Source: Stenopsyche tienmushanensis | Taxonomy: Eukaryota > Arthropoda > Insecta > Trichoptera > Stenopsychidae | NCBI GenBank assembly: GCA_008973525.1 | Contig: WACJ01000515.1 | Location: 1,612,001 to 1,676,000 of the forward strand | DNA length: 64,000 nt | Direction of reading: 5' to 3' | Shown: positions 24,931 to 36,175 of the stretch, in pieces | How the letters are laid out: each line of letters begins with the position of its first letter | How positions within the stretch are numbered: position 1 is the stretch's first letter | Made by a program: the position numbers and the translations under genes | The notes under the pieces: generated by a model | The model's input: the letters and a program-made list of their open reading frames with translations, nothing else | Databases searched by the model: none | What the model was told of the DNA's origin: nothing

Positions 24931-26567
24931 TATATTTCTGTACTGTTAAATGCAGAAATAAATTATATATTTCTAAATTTTTTTGGAACGTACGCCATAA
25001 TTTTGCATCAACTTTGAACCTCATTTAACATATATGTACGTTATTTTTGTGAAACCGTATATGTACAAGGGCCGAATGTGTTAGATAAATTTGCGAAAAG
25101 CTATCAGGAAGTAGATAATATATTTAATGGGTACTTTCAATATCTGTTTAATTTTACTCCGGTGATATATTCAATAGAAAAAAACATTCTCACGTCTCAT
25201 TCTAATTGAGCAATCATTCAGATGACGAATTTAAAAGTTGTTGACACTATTTTAACGTCTTTTTTGAGTCTTTCGTCTAATCAAGGACAAATCACCGAGC
25301 TTTTTCTAATTGATGGAGGCTGTAGTTCACATAGACTATCATTTCACTTTTGCTCAAAAGTCCCACGCAGGTGAGGCAACATCCCGGAAGACTCGAGGAT
25401 GCAGACCAAAAACCAGTCTTTTTTCTACCACACAGGATATCGTACCGAATCTAAACGACTGTTTTGGCGATAAACCCATACGAAACGAAACTACAGCCAG
25501 CTGATGAAGTGCTCCCACGATAAAATAAAATATATCACCACATACAAATTAATTTGATGCCCGCTCCTGCATTTTTTTGCCGCTCTCTCGTTAAACTTTT
25601 TTCCCGCAACTAATGCGACAAATTGTAGTTTTCCCATATAAATCGTTCGAATTTATTTGCCATAAATTTTTCGGTAAAATTTCACATAACGATGCATGAT
25701 TAATGTGTGGGAGTTTATCGGGATCATCTGTTGATGTCAAGAAACGCGAATGTCCACATTTCAAACGTCTATATTTGTGTAGCTTATCGTCTATTACCTG
25801 TCGCCTTTCACCCATGAACTGTCTTCAATAACAACAACGCTTCCCAAATATTTCGTTTGTATAAAACCGCAGCTATCAACAATGCAAAATTGCAAATATT
25901 AAAAATCAAAATCATAGAACTCCAATATAAGAATAACGTTAAATATTTGAAAGAAACGCAGTTGTACAGTTATGTGATTTATTGCTTCAGGTCACATGTA
26001 GCCCGAGTTGAAGGGCTAAGATCCAAAAACTTGCGCGTACTCGCTCTCGCCTCGAAGAACGGCTGCCTTCCTCTCTTCTGTGATATATATATATATATAT
26101 ATATATCGAGTTATTTAAAAACCTTCTCGAACACACGCATAATAACTCACCAAAGTTACATTGCAATCGGTTGAATGGTATATGAATGTATAGTCCGCAA
26201 ACAAATAAACAAATTCTCATTTTTATATACATATAGGTTGAAAATTTTTAGACTTGTACAATATTGTTTATAGTTTTATTGCAGATATAAAAAAAAACTA
26301 TCGCTAGATGATGACCAAGTATTAAAATTATGGACTAGTTGCTGGATTTACAGTAAAAGTTCAATATTTTTTTAAGATTGTAAGTAAACAACGCTACAAT
26401 TTAGAAGACAGCTTAAAGTCTTAAATAAAAATGATAGAAAGATTGGCACTCGTGCCAAATTAAATCAAAGATAATGATCTAAGTATCTCTAAGATCAAGA
26501 TACATACTATAAAATACAAGAAAACCAAAATTAATAATTAAATAATACATGAATTATCTAATAATAC
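24931..26567. other. AT-rich stretch with a GC-richer patch
   Basis: The patch at about 25290-25830 contains a 64-codon plus-strand frame (25310-25504) and a 74-codon minus-strand frame (25591-25815), neither recognisable. A donor-like CAG|GTGAGG occurs at about 25369 without a convincing acceptor upstream. A short inverted repeat, TTGGCACTCGTGCCAA, is at 26443-26458. Confidence 0.4.
26083..26106. repeat. (AT)12 microsatellite
   Basis: An uninterrupted run of AT dinucleotides. Confidence 0.95.
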
Positions 26568-26603
26568 GAAATACAATACTATGCGTAACCCGACGGGAAT
26601 GTG
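26568..26603 (-). mobile_element. Family C MITE end, fragment
   Basis: On the minus strand, beside TTGA at 26604-26607 (a degraded TTAA), the sequence begins CACATTCCCGTCGGGTTACG and continues CATAGTATTGTATTTCG. It matches the family C left end at 16070-16110 almost base for base. The other end was not found. Confidence 0.65.
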
Positions 26604-26607
26604 TTGA

Positions 26608-27670
26608 TATAATTATTTTTTTGATTTTATATAAAATATTATAATACATCCTGAAGTTAAAAATTCATTTAATATCATGAATTCTTTATTTATAAATTAG
26701 GTCTGTTCTTATTCTTTCAACCTGATCGACATTCAATCGAATCTAAAGCAAAGCAGTCCGATACGCTGCTCAACCATAACTATCGCTTCAACCAAGAATA
26801 TTGAGCTTTTTTATTTATTACACCCAATAAAGCAATTAATATGTGAGAGACAACAATAAAAATGATTTGTTATAATATATAGCGCATTTCCTGCCTTGGG
26901 AAGATGCTATAATCGCTTTGATGTTCTGAATGTTAATGATCACAATCTTCAATATTAAGTAGATTTGAAATCAAGCCTGGTGAGTTATCTTTCCGATGGT
27001 TAATCCTCTAAACTGTCTACAAATATAAATCGTGTAGCATTTTTATATTTGAGTAAAACACGCTTCTTATACATTTTGATGCATGGTCTAATTAATCTTT
27101 TGGGGTATTTTGCTAAAGGTGCCTCAGGTGCCAAATTGACCAAATCATAAAATACACAGAACAAAAATTACCAGAAGTATTTTGGATAATTGAATATGCG
27201 GTTAATCGAAATGTGAATAAAAATAAATAGATAGATCCTAGATCATCTTTATCTTAAGGAATTCAGTCTGTTGATGATAGTCGTTATCTAAGCTTATATG
27301 AATAATATTCGTTTAATATTTTAAGCAAAGCCACTTTACATATGTATTTGTAAATTATCTGTTAATTTTCCTGTTGCTTTGAAGACCTTATATCTATTGT
27401 CAGTGTTCGAAAATGATCATCAATTATTTGATTTGGCTTTGTATTTATGCCCTGAATGATAGATTATTGTAATTGTTCTTCCAAGGTTAAATTTACTTCG
27501 TGCTGCTGGCATAATTCTTCCACCTCTATAACCGTATTTTCCTCAGGTTAAATTGAATAGTTGCTTCATAGTGAATTTGGATAAATTTGTCTTTGAAATT
27601 AAATATAAAAAATATGAATAATTTGGTCCAAATTAAAATAATTTAGATCTATTTTTGCTAAATAAGCATA
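26608..27670. other. AT-rich non-coding stretch
   Basis: No gene, RNA gene or repeat was recognised on either strand. Confidence 0.5.
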
Positions 27671-28477
27671 GAAAAAGTGAGGATGCGTTCCATTGATTTT
27701 AAAAACCGCATAACTTTGAAACAGCTATATAAAATATATACAAATTCGCATAAAAAGGTTAATAATAAAACAAGGAAACAATAAGGCAATTAAAAAATTA
27801 AATTTTTGGTAACATTCAAAGGACGTCTGTGTAGATTTTTTCTTTCCAACAACATAATTCATAGTAAGTAAAGATGTCACTATAGTCCCTAACTAAAAAA
27901 AAACACAAAAAGGCAACTGTTTAAAAAAAATCAATCAAGTGATTTTTTGGCCTTATTTTGTCACAGTTTTAATTTATTTTAAATAGTTAAAAAATAAATG
28001 TTAACATAAATCTGGTAGGAATAATAGAGGGTTATATAGAAAAGATTGGTACCCAGTTTGAAGTTAATTAATTAATTAAAACTTGAGATATCATGTCAAC
28101 CGTGTTGAAAAAAGTTTGGAGAAAAACGCGTTAAAAAATTTCATTATGGTAGGACCGGCCAAGTTGCCTTGTCACTAAAATATCTATAACTCCCTAAGTA
28201 ATTGGAATTTTGGAAATTCCTTTGGAGAATGTATTTTTAAAAGTCGAAACATTGGGAAAATGCAAAAAAAAGAATAAAGGCGTGCATGCAATATGATTTA
28301 CAAAGTCCCAAATTGGTTTTTTTTTCCAAATTTCGGTTAATGTTGATGATTTATTTCCTATTTTATCCAAAATATCTCGATACGTACACTTTATGAAATT
28401 TAAAAAAAAGTATTTTAAAAAAAACCGCATAACTTCAAAATCGCACAAAAAAAGTCATGCAAACAGAGGTTTAAGTG
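27671..28477 (+). mobile_element. TA-flanked MITE, family D, long form, 5'-truncated
   Basis: It aligns along its length with 59136-59827. Shared blocks include AAAACCGCATAACTTTGAAA, GATGTCACTATAGTCCCTAA, TAGAAAAGATTGGTACCCAG and TCCAAAATATCTCGATACGT. It ends GAGGTTTAAGTG beside TA (28478-28479). The left terminal hairpin seen in the 59136 copy is missing, so this copy is truncated at about 27671. It carries an extra block at roughly 28110-28270 that the other copy lacks. TA target and ends starting CAC suggest a Tc1/mariner/pogo-type non-autonomous element. No protein is encoded. Confidence 0.75.
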
Positions 28478-28612
28478 TACACGGTTTCCATCAGGGCAAA
28501 ATATATTACTCGTACAGGTCCATTAATAAATAAACAAGATAGTAAAACCTCTGAAGATATTGATAAAAAACCGCAATGACAATAATATACCTTTGGAAGG
28601 AAACATTATTAA

Positions 28613-28655
28613 CCCTTTTAGTGCTGAAAAACGATACATCACATCGCGAAAGCAC
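28613..28655 (+). mobile_element. Possible solo end of a TTAA element
   Basis: TTAA at 28609-28612 is followed by CCCTTTTAGTGCTGAAAAAC. The first twelve bases equal those at 34830 on the minus strand (CCCTTTTAGTGC), beside another TTAA. No right-hand partner was found. Confidence 0.35.
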
Positions 28656-29726
28656 TCTATGTCAAAAAAAAGTACATTATTTAAAACTCTCGTTTAATAG
28701 ATGATGTGTATATTTTAATAGTATAATTAAATACACAATTGCGGCAAAAAGAGACGAAGTCTAAATACCGTCACAAAACGTGTTTTATATTATACTATGA
28801 CCAAACGTATATACTATTCTCTATTTTTCTTTTCATAATTTTCAATTAATATTAGTAATGTGATTATTAATAAATATTGCGATACATTTGGCATTCAACT
28901 ATTCTCTTTTTATTTCATAATATGATCGTAAAGTATAAAATTGGCTTGATAAATTAGAGCATTTTTGTAGAAGATTTGATAGAAATAAGTAATGTGTTTA
29001 GTCCAACGTGCAAGTCTCTTGTACATTTACATAATAAGTTAGACGATAAATTAGATGCTAAGTACAAATGTTAAATATTAAGTAAGAAATTATGCTAAAC
29101 ATTAAGCTAGATAAGTATAAATACGAAATAAATGCTGGATATTAAGTAGAAAACTAAGTTAATTTTAAAATAATCCAGCTCAAATTATAAAAATTCACTA
29201 CTAACCTATAGATTAAATAAAAACTGCGACAAAACAATGATCCACCAAGACCACAGAGCAAATGGATGTGATCTTATTATGAAAAATGTGAACACTTAAA
29301 CATAATTATAAAAATAAGATTACAAATGCTAGTAATGATAAATGATCGATGTTATTGAAGTATTTTGAATGAATGCTTATTTGTGTGGATTTGCATAACT
29401 TAAAACCTCGCACAGTACTATCAGGGGTCTAATTTTTAATTAAAAAGATTGATTCAATGCCTATTGCAATCAAATAATGATATTGAGCTTTTACATAAAG
29501 CGCTTTAATGATCCTGAGCTTTGATATAAAAGATGAAGTAGGAATATGAATCCTTGTCGTTCGTAAGACAAGTGCTTTTTTTAAATATTATGAAATCGCA
29601 AAGTAAACATGTCGTTTGGTTCAATTTATTTCTGTGTTGAACTTGAACACATGATTTGCGCGTCGTTAAATATAGCAGGTAGATTTTTAGATTTGCTATT
29701 TTTTCAACAGGAGCCACGCCGCAAGA

Positions 29727-30167
29727 TTGAATAGAGATATTCATTATATTAAATATTTAGAAAAAAAGAAGAGAAAAGAAGTTCAGAAACTTTCCATTGG
29801 CAACGGTCTCCGGTATTATGCGAGTTGGCTCGGGAAATCTCAACAGCCCCCGACCGCCGGTGGTTCCATAACACCAGTTAACTCGTGTCACTTTCTGCAA
29901 TCGCCAACGTATGTTTCTATTTCTAAGTTTCTCTCGGGCCCTGACCTTGAACTTTTTTCTTCGCTTCATTTTGTGCTTTTGCCAAAAATAATTCACTGGC
30001 GATGGTCACCAGTTTGGGGAGCGGCTCTGTCCAGAGCGCATTGGATCACCAATCCATCAAGAAGAACCGGCCATTTTGCACAGATCGAGAATTTGAACCA
30101 GAATTTCCAGTTGTGTGATGAAGCCTCAATGTACACCTTATTAGTACACCTAGATTGTAACTGTTAA
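29727..30167 (+). other. Unrecognised 146-codon open frame
   Basis: ATG at 29727 to TAA at 30165-30167. This is the longest open frame in the window and lies in a GC-richer patch, which makes long frames likelier by chance. It begins with a basic stretch (YLEKKKRKEVQK). I see no domain, signal peptide, membrane helix or splice context, and an overlapping 79-codon frame is open on the other strand. It may be chance, a decayed element or conserved non-coding DNA. I would not call it a gene on this evidence. Confidence 0.15.
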
Positions 30168-30699
30168 ATTTCGCTGCATCCTCTTAGCATACTCCGGAGA
30201 CGTGTATTGATGATGCTTCGAAGATATCATGATAAATTAATCGTGATACGCCGCATAGAAATCTTAACACAGTTGTCTTCAAATATTCGGCGTTTAAAAG
30301 CCTAAATGACCCTTCTTACACATACGATGACTTGTAAAATCAAGCAGAGGACTTGGGAGCCATGGGCCTTTGATAAACATTAAAAAAAATATCCAAAATT
30401 GAAAAGACACAACGATAATGTCGTATAATTAAACGACGATAAAAATGTACTCATAAACATACTCATCGACTAATTTAAATATCGTATTATTTATTTACAT
30501 ACACATTTCGCACATAAAAAAGTTAAACACAGTAGTATAATGTAAGCGATTTGTTAGCTTATTTATTTATTTATTCATAAAAAATGTATTCATAGCATTT
30601 CCCCCATTGAGAAGCGGACCAATAAAATATATAAATAATGGTCACAAAAAATTCTTTGTTGCACATCAATTAAGCGAGTTAAGTATCAGCGCGGTAGGC

Positions 30700-30714
30700 C
30701 AGTGGTGGCAAACC
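30700..30714 (+). mobile_element. hAT-type terminal repeat, solo
   Basis: CAGTGGTGGCAAACC is a classic hAT-superfamily end (CAGxGGTGGGCAAAC type). It is preceded by GCGGTAGG, a possible 8-bp target. Neither the matching end nor the second target copy was found, so only one end of a decayed or truncated element is supported. Confidence 0.5.
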
Positions 30715-31213
30715 TATTGTTGTCAACAATCACCAATTTTAAATAATCATCTCAAGCCAAATCCAAAGCATGACAAATACCGATAGACGTCCAAACCATA
30801 CACTCTCATCCAACATCATTTATGACAGTCATCGCAATCATTACAATCTTTTTTACGACGATTAATCAATAGAAAGTTGACCTATCGACCCTTTTACCAA
30901 TCGCTTATACCCGAGAAGCTCCAAATTTTCCAAACTTATTATATCAGAACAATCAATTTCTGAACACAAATTATAAGAGTTAAGATTCAATCAAAAATTC
31001 AGATTTAATTGCAAATTTCAATATTTTTGATCGATCGATCAATCCATGTCTACCATGATTTCCTTGAACATGAAAAACACAATACTGTGAAAATTAACAA
31101 AATCGAACAAAGCTGCCAATTAGTAGCTAATTTAATAATATTATACCGATTTAATTATGTATGGGAAGTAGAAAACCCCACATTCTATATAGATAATGAA
31201 TATGGCGACTTAA

Positions 31214-31515
31214 CACATTTTAAGCCGGCAAACTTATGAACTGCGTGAAAAGCGTTTAAGCTGTACATAATATACTTTATAAATTATTTTTCTTAAAACT
31301 CCTGAAAAACGATTATATTAGTTCAATACAATATTTTTTAATGATATTTTTGAAAGAATTTTCGTGTAGATTTCATAAAAATCACGATATTTGACACAAT
31401 CTTTGGTTTTTTTATAGCAACTAATGCTATGAATAGATATCCACTTTACTGCGTTAAATCACACATAGTTATAATAGCGAAGAATCCCAGTACTAGCCGT
31501 CCCGTCTAAAGCGTG
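31214..31515 (+). mobile_element. Family B TTAA-flanked MITE
   Basis: It lies between TTAA at 31210-31213 and TTAA at 31516-31519. The left end is CACATTTTAAGCCGGCAAAC and the right end, reversed, is CACGCTTTAGACGGGACGGC: imperfect terminal repeats. The right 85 bp, with CGAAGAATCCCAGTACTAGC, matches the copies at 15940, 31920 and 40244. No coding capacity. A TTAA target suggests a piggyBac-like mobiliser, but family B lacks the fixed-position palindrome of families A, C and H. Confidence 0.6.
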
Positions 31516-31919
31516 TTAAAGTTTTATAGATTTGTCAAATTTAAATGTCTCTAGCAACATTAAAACATTTGCATTGTATGAATACAAGCTTACTCATTTA
31601 ATGTATTTAACTTGGATGATGACAATGAGTTAAGAACATCTTTTCGCTGTACATTTGTGTATATAACCTAAGCAAATGTTTGCTTTTTTGTAGCCACTCA
31701 CTGCTCCAAATTATTCCAAGGAAAGATGCTCGATGTTTAAAAGCACTCCAATTCCATATTATGTTTATCTTTCAATGTAATCTATATCGTATTCAAATCA
31801 AATTCATAAGATTGACATGATTGATACTGTCTTCGGGTGAACTTTTTTTAAAAACTTATATTTTGTCTTGATAATGACGTACGATGTGATACTTCTGATA
31901 GAACCTGTACCTGTGAAGG

Positions 31920-32026
31920 GTTGCTACTACACTATGTTAAATCAATATGACACATAGTATTACGTGTTCCGAACTAGAGAACTAATTGCGATGAAGTTTA
32001 TTACAAGACGTCCCGCCTAAAGTGTG
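31920..32026 (-). mobile_element. Family B MITE, partial copy
   Basis: It ends beside TTAA at 32027-32030. On the minus strand it starts CACACTTTAGGCGGGACGTC and shares a GATTTAAC-containing block with 31430-31460, so it is homologous to the right part of the element at 31214. The far end could not be placed. Confidence 0.55.
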
Positions 32027-32030
32027 TTAA

Positions 32031-33658
32031 ATCATCATTATTTCAAATAGTTTCTCGCTGCTTATATGCTATCAAGCATCTAAACTCAGTTTGTGTTTTC
32101 TGTGTATAAGACTGCAAAAGTGTCCTCTGATACATTCATCTTGATGGCTATTGGTGATAATGGTGATTGGGAAAGTATCCAAGCTGGGAAAGTGGGTACC
32201 ACATGAGTTATCCGAATCCAATTGCCATCCAGACATACAAAATAGACTTTTAAGTTTTTTCGACTCAAAGTCAGTGTCTTTCTACAGCAATGAAATTAAA
32301 ACGCCATCTGTGAGATGGCGAGAAATTGTAGATGGTGGAAGAAAATATATCATCGATTGAAATGTTAAATTGTGTTTTATTTACACTATTTAAAAATTCC
32401 CATAAATGCGCACGAACTTTTGGACTGACCTGATATAAAGATTGTCAATTTAAAAGCACAAATCAGAAAAGGTTTGTCGCCAATGGGCGTAATTGAACAT
32501 AATAGAATCACATGAGAATTGCAAGTATTTGGCTGATAAAAACTTCCATCTGTTTTTCCGAGACTGTTTTTTGTTCTTTCGGAAAAAATGATATGACGCG
32601 ACACACAGTTTGGGAAGAGCACCTCAAACACCTTACAATTGTCGAAGAGATAGCGCCCGCAATAGTACGTATCACGTCTTGGATGACCTCAACCGTGTAT
32701 TGTGAGCAATTTTTTTGGGGGCCTCCGCTGCTCTGGAAACATTTTTTCATCATAACCTTTTTTGCCGGGGTCTTGTCACTTATCACACATATTTATGGTT
32801 TGTTTACGTTTTTTCTGGCATTTTTTCGGGCGGATCCCCCCGTTGAATTTCGGGTATTCGCAACTTTTTTGCCAGAGTACGTACGGCCCGACGGTTCATT
32901 CATACAGACGTCGTGATCTAATTGTGCCCAAAAAAGTTAACTTTGTTGCGTTGCCATTATTATTACAACGGCCCGTCTATTATTAATGGCTTTTATCGTT
33001 TTTTTTTTTTCTTCGGCGGGTCCGTCTCGCCGCGTTTTTATTCAATTTATTAACGATCGATTAAATTCACATTAATTACCGATATAGCCCCCCCGAGGAA
33101 AAAACGCTCTATGATTTATTCACTACCGTACGTATTGAAGGCCCTGTCTCCTAACCGATAACATCTTTTTGGGTCGAAAATTACGTGTCGTTTCTCGGCT
33201 GACAACTCTAACGACCCTATCGATTTGGAAAATCTATCATACAAAAGTTGTGTTAACATCAGTGTTACATTTAAGGCTACATTGTCGATTTTGACGATGT
33301 TCTTAGACACTCAACCCTATTAATGCGAAGCGCTGATGTTTCGCCGCCGTATATACTTGCGAAAAGTGCCAACGACGATATATTGTCCCTTCCTATTTAA
33401 TGTTATATGAAATCTAATTTAAAAGATACGTTAATGCTTAAGGAGTAATTTAATGCATAATAATGACAGTGAGCCGAAATCTAATTGCCGTGATATGAGG
33501 CATATTAGAAAGATAATAATTAGACCATCAACGACTAGATAGGGAATGTATAAATGTATCAAAAAAATATTTAAAGGCAATAAATATGTCGGTGACTCGT
33601 TGATAATTTTGGCATTTGCTTAAATAATATCTTGTTCTTGTACTAAAATAATACGTAG
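32031..33658. other. GC-richer patch, possibly conserved regulatory DNA
   Basis: About 32600-33350 is markedly less AT-rich and holds several overlapping frames on both strands (134 codons at 32512-32916 plus; 92 codons at 32508-32786 minus), none recognised. It contains homeodomain-like cores (ATTAATGGCTTTTATCG near 32986; TTAACGATCGATTAAATTC near 33051) and a pyrimidine run ending in about 13 T at 33000-33011. A 7-bp-stem hairpin (arms CGCCATC and GATGGCG) is at 32302-32320. Consistent with an enhancer, but not proven. Confidence 0.35.
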
Positions 33659-34035
33659 GACTTCATCTAGCGAAGAAAGGAGGGACAGGATTCTTTGCAA
33701 TCCGGAAAGCTTCCATTATTTTAAAAATCGCATAACTTCAAATCAATGTGATAGATTGTACTAAAAATCGCATAAAAAAGTTTATAAAAAATAATATATT
33801 ACTTGATAATCGTACTAATGCAATTCTTAAGTTTTTGATAAGAGTTACCAGATTTAAAATCAATTCCGTTCGCACAACGCCCTATACACACTCACATCGC
33901 ACTAGTGTTAATTTTTTTTATACGCATTCGCATAAAAAAGCTTTGCCCTTTATAAAAAAGATGATGCATAGGTTCTATTATTTTTGAAAACCACATTTAA
34001 ATTCGCATAAAAAAGATCCGCATAAAAACAGACCC
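33659..34035 (+). mobile_element. TA-flanked MITE, family D, short form, 5'-truncated
   Basis: It shares AAATCGCATAACTTCAAATC, ATGTGATAGATTGTAC, CGCCCTATACACACTCACAT and the right end CGCATAAAAACAGACCC with the copies at 52752 and 56410. The left hairpin end is missing. A 20-bp segment near 33688-33710 interrupts the GAGGGATAGGTTCCATT block seen in the other copies. The flanking TA at the right end is not preserved. Confidence 0.7.
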
Positions 34036-34339
34036 GATTTTACATTAGTAATCAATCAATACGGTGAATGAATTTTTATATCTGCAACTGTCCTATCTAT
34101 TAAAAGGAAGTCGCCGGCCCCTAGCGTAATTTTTTGCTAATTTGATGAGGCCGCGATAGTGTTAAGATCTTATTAAGGATATTTTTATGGCGGAACGAAT
34201 AATTTCAGTTAATAATTTCGTTTACAACAATAAGATGTTAGCTAGATTTTGTAACTTAAAACTAAAAAACTAGCTAAGATAGCAGCATAAATAAGCTAGA
34301 TAAATAAGTATATAGTTTTTATGTGTGGAAGAAAGTCTA

Positions 34340-34640
34340 GCCTCATTCGCGACCTCATTTAACGCGAGCCACCCATGTAAGTTAGCCTCTGATAGAGCTT
34401 CCACGATCGTACAGATCATAGAAAACAACGCAAAAAGCCCTAAAAGGGGACGGAGCGGCCACAAGGTCTGTATGTCCAATCGGTCCGTTTTTTGGACCGC
34501 TGATATGACAAATGAGCACCTCGCGATCGGTCACCATACCTAAAAATATCTACAGAACGATTAAAAACTCTCTCTTATAAAACGAAGTTTTCCGAATAAG
34601 ACTGACGGGTGAGTTGTTTAAATTTTACAATCGGTTGAAA
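34340..34640 (-). repeat. Family E repeat with conserved hairpin, copy 1
   Basis: The reverse complement aligns over about 250 bp with 50670-50930, from ATATTTTCAACCGATTGTAA through a GTCTTATTCGG block and CAGACCTTGTGGCC to TTCTATGATCTGTACGATCG and GCTAACTTACATGGGTGGCT. A hairpin with a 6-bp stem (CGGTCC and GGACCG) lies at 34481-34499. On the minus strand the region upstream runs to TTAACCCTTTTAGTGC at 34834, so this may be the inner part of a TTAA element. No protein family was recognised. Confidence 0.65.
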
Positions 34641-34785
34641 ATATCGTTTTATACTTTTTATAGGACTGTCAATTAGTTTTGTCAAAATTTTCAATTCCAA
34701 CATTTATTTGGTTTATAAATGTCAAAATGCTTACACTACACGTTCTATACCAAAGAAATACCAAAAAAACGTTATTTCAACACAC

Positions 34786-34830
34786 GTTCAAAAAAATCTG
34801 CTTAGATAAGTTCGCTCCGCACTAAAAGGG
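34786..34830 (-). mobile_element. Possible TTAA-element end next to family E
   Basis: Beside TTAA at 34831-34834, the minus strand reads CCCTTTTAGTGCGGAGCGAA. The first twelve bases match the solo end at 28613. If it belongs with the family E repeat at 34340-34640, the element would be at least 490 bp; the distal TTAA was not identified. Confidence 0.35.
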
Positions 34831-34834
34831 TTAA

Positions 34835-35984
34835 GAATGAGTTGCAAATTAACGAAATTAAGTTTTCCACTGTCCTCGGCCCTGTCTGCAAGACCATTGA
34901 TCCATGTTACCAAACACGAGACCATGCATTTCGCAACAACAAATCGTGGGTTTGCTTTTGGATATTTTTTAACCTTTCCTTTGAGTTCGACATTGAACGT
35001 GATCATGACTTAGACGCCTATCTCAAAAAAACGATTTTTATACACGTATTTGAAATATATTACGAAATTGATAGGTCCACTTGACGAATAGATGCAATGG
35101 AATTTTAACCCATGGTGAACAGATGGGGGATTTGAATAATCATCTTTTTAATTAATCAAAAAATCTTCAATTTCTTGAAGTACCGTATATTAATATATTA
35201 TTGAATGTGGATAATCTCCATAGGGAAAAACCATATTAATTTTTTAATGATCATTGCAAATTACTCAAAAATAAGTTTGCACAACCTTCAGAACGATTCA
35301 GAAAATCAGGCTAAACAAGCGATCTGTTAATAATTCCGATTTCCCATATTTGTTGATACGCTGAAAAAAAATTCAAACTATGAAAGTTTTACAAAATAAG
35401 TTAGTCTATCCTACTGCTTCTTATGGCGCCACTCTAAAATATTTATGATCCATCATCTATCCTATCTTCTCTATCTAAATTGGTTGCCTGCCTCATTTAA
35501 TTAGTAATTTAGGAAACTATATTTCGTTTTTAAAGTACACTTTTATACCATTGTATAATGTAGGAAATCATTAGATTTACTGCAGCATATACACGGGTGG
35601 GTGTTGGAAGATCTATTAATTTAGTTTATGAACTAATTCCGCCGATTTGCATCGATAGATTGGACGATATTAATGGCTCTATGGAGCTACAATATTCACT
35701 TAACACTTCTGCTTTCAATCTACTTAATCATATGCTAATCGAGCTTTTACATCGATTGGAAATGTATGCATATTACGGGCGCATCCATTTTTTTCATGCA
35801 TAAACGACTGGAAAATTTGTGCCATCAATTCACTTCAATTACGTATAAATGAGTAGCACAAATCAATCATTGTGGGGTATTTTTTCAATTTGATTTAAGC
35901 TATGAATTATGTCGGATCTTGGCCGTATGTTGAGCACTTAACGAGTTTTACAAGCGATCCATTTGGATACAAACACATTTTTTT
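34835..35984. other. AT-rich non-coding stretch
   Basis: A 79-codon stretch without stops lies at about 35565-35803 on the plus strand (68 codons from the ATG at 35597), containing SINLVYELIPPICIDRLDDI; I do not recognise it. The segment 35250-35400 shows weak similarity (TAATAATTCCGAT and neighbours) to the family F repeat at 57180. Confidence 0.35.
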
Positions 35985-36175
35985 GGACTACCTGTTCGGT
36001 GTCTACTGGCCACTAAATGCTCTTTGATATTTCGCCTAGGTCGATCGTCATAGGGTGATTGCAAAATCGCATTTCCTAGAACACGGAAGAAACGTTTCTA
36101 GCTTTATAATTTGGAGGACAACGCATTTAGGATACACTTGTCGTAATTGGAGACGCCATACCGAACAGGTTATCC
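35985..36175. mobile_element. Small inverted-repeat element, family G
   Basis: GGACTACCTGTTCGGT at 35985-36000 is answered by ACCGAACAGGTTATCC at 36160-36175. The two arms match at 14 of 16 positions, and both have GTCT or its complement AGAC just inside. The interior is about 160 bp and non-coding. A further ATCCGATAACCGAAC follows the right arm. Looks like a MITE of unknown superfamily; no target duplication was identified. Confidence 0.5.

Larger units (their letters stand above)
28656..31209. other. AT-rich stretch, GC-richer patch at 29780-30200
   Basis: No assigned gene. The patch holds the 146-codon frame listed separately. A degenerate tandem of ATTAAGTAAGAA- and ATTAAGCTAGAT-type units lies at about 29040-29160. 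The segment at 29325-29385 is the partner of the repeat at 24868. Confidence 0.45.

Noticed and set aside
25310..25380. Possible exon ending at CAG|GTGAGG near 25369
   Set aside because: The donor is good, but there is no pyrimidine-rich acceptor or branch point at a sensible distance upstream.
25987..26232. Frames of 81 and 105 codons through the AT microsatellite
   Set aside because: Runs of IYIYIY come from the (AT)n tract; there is no other support.
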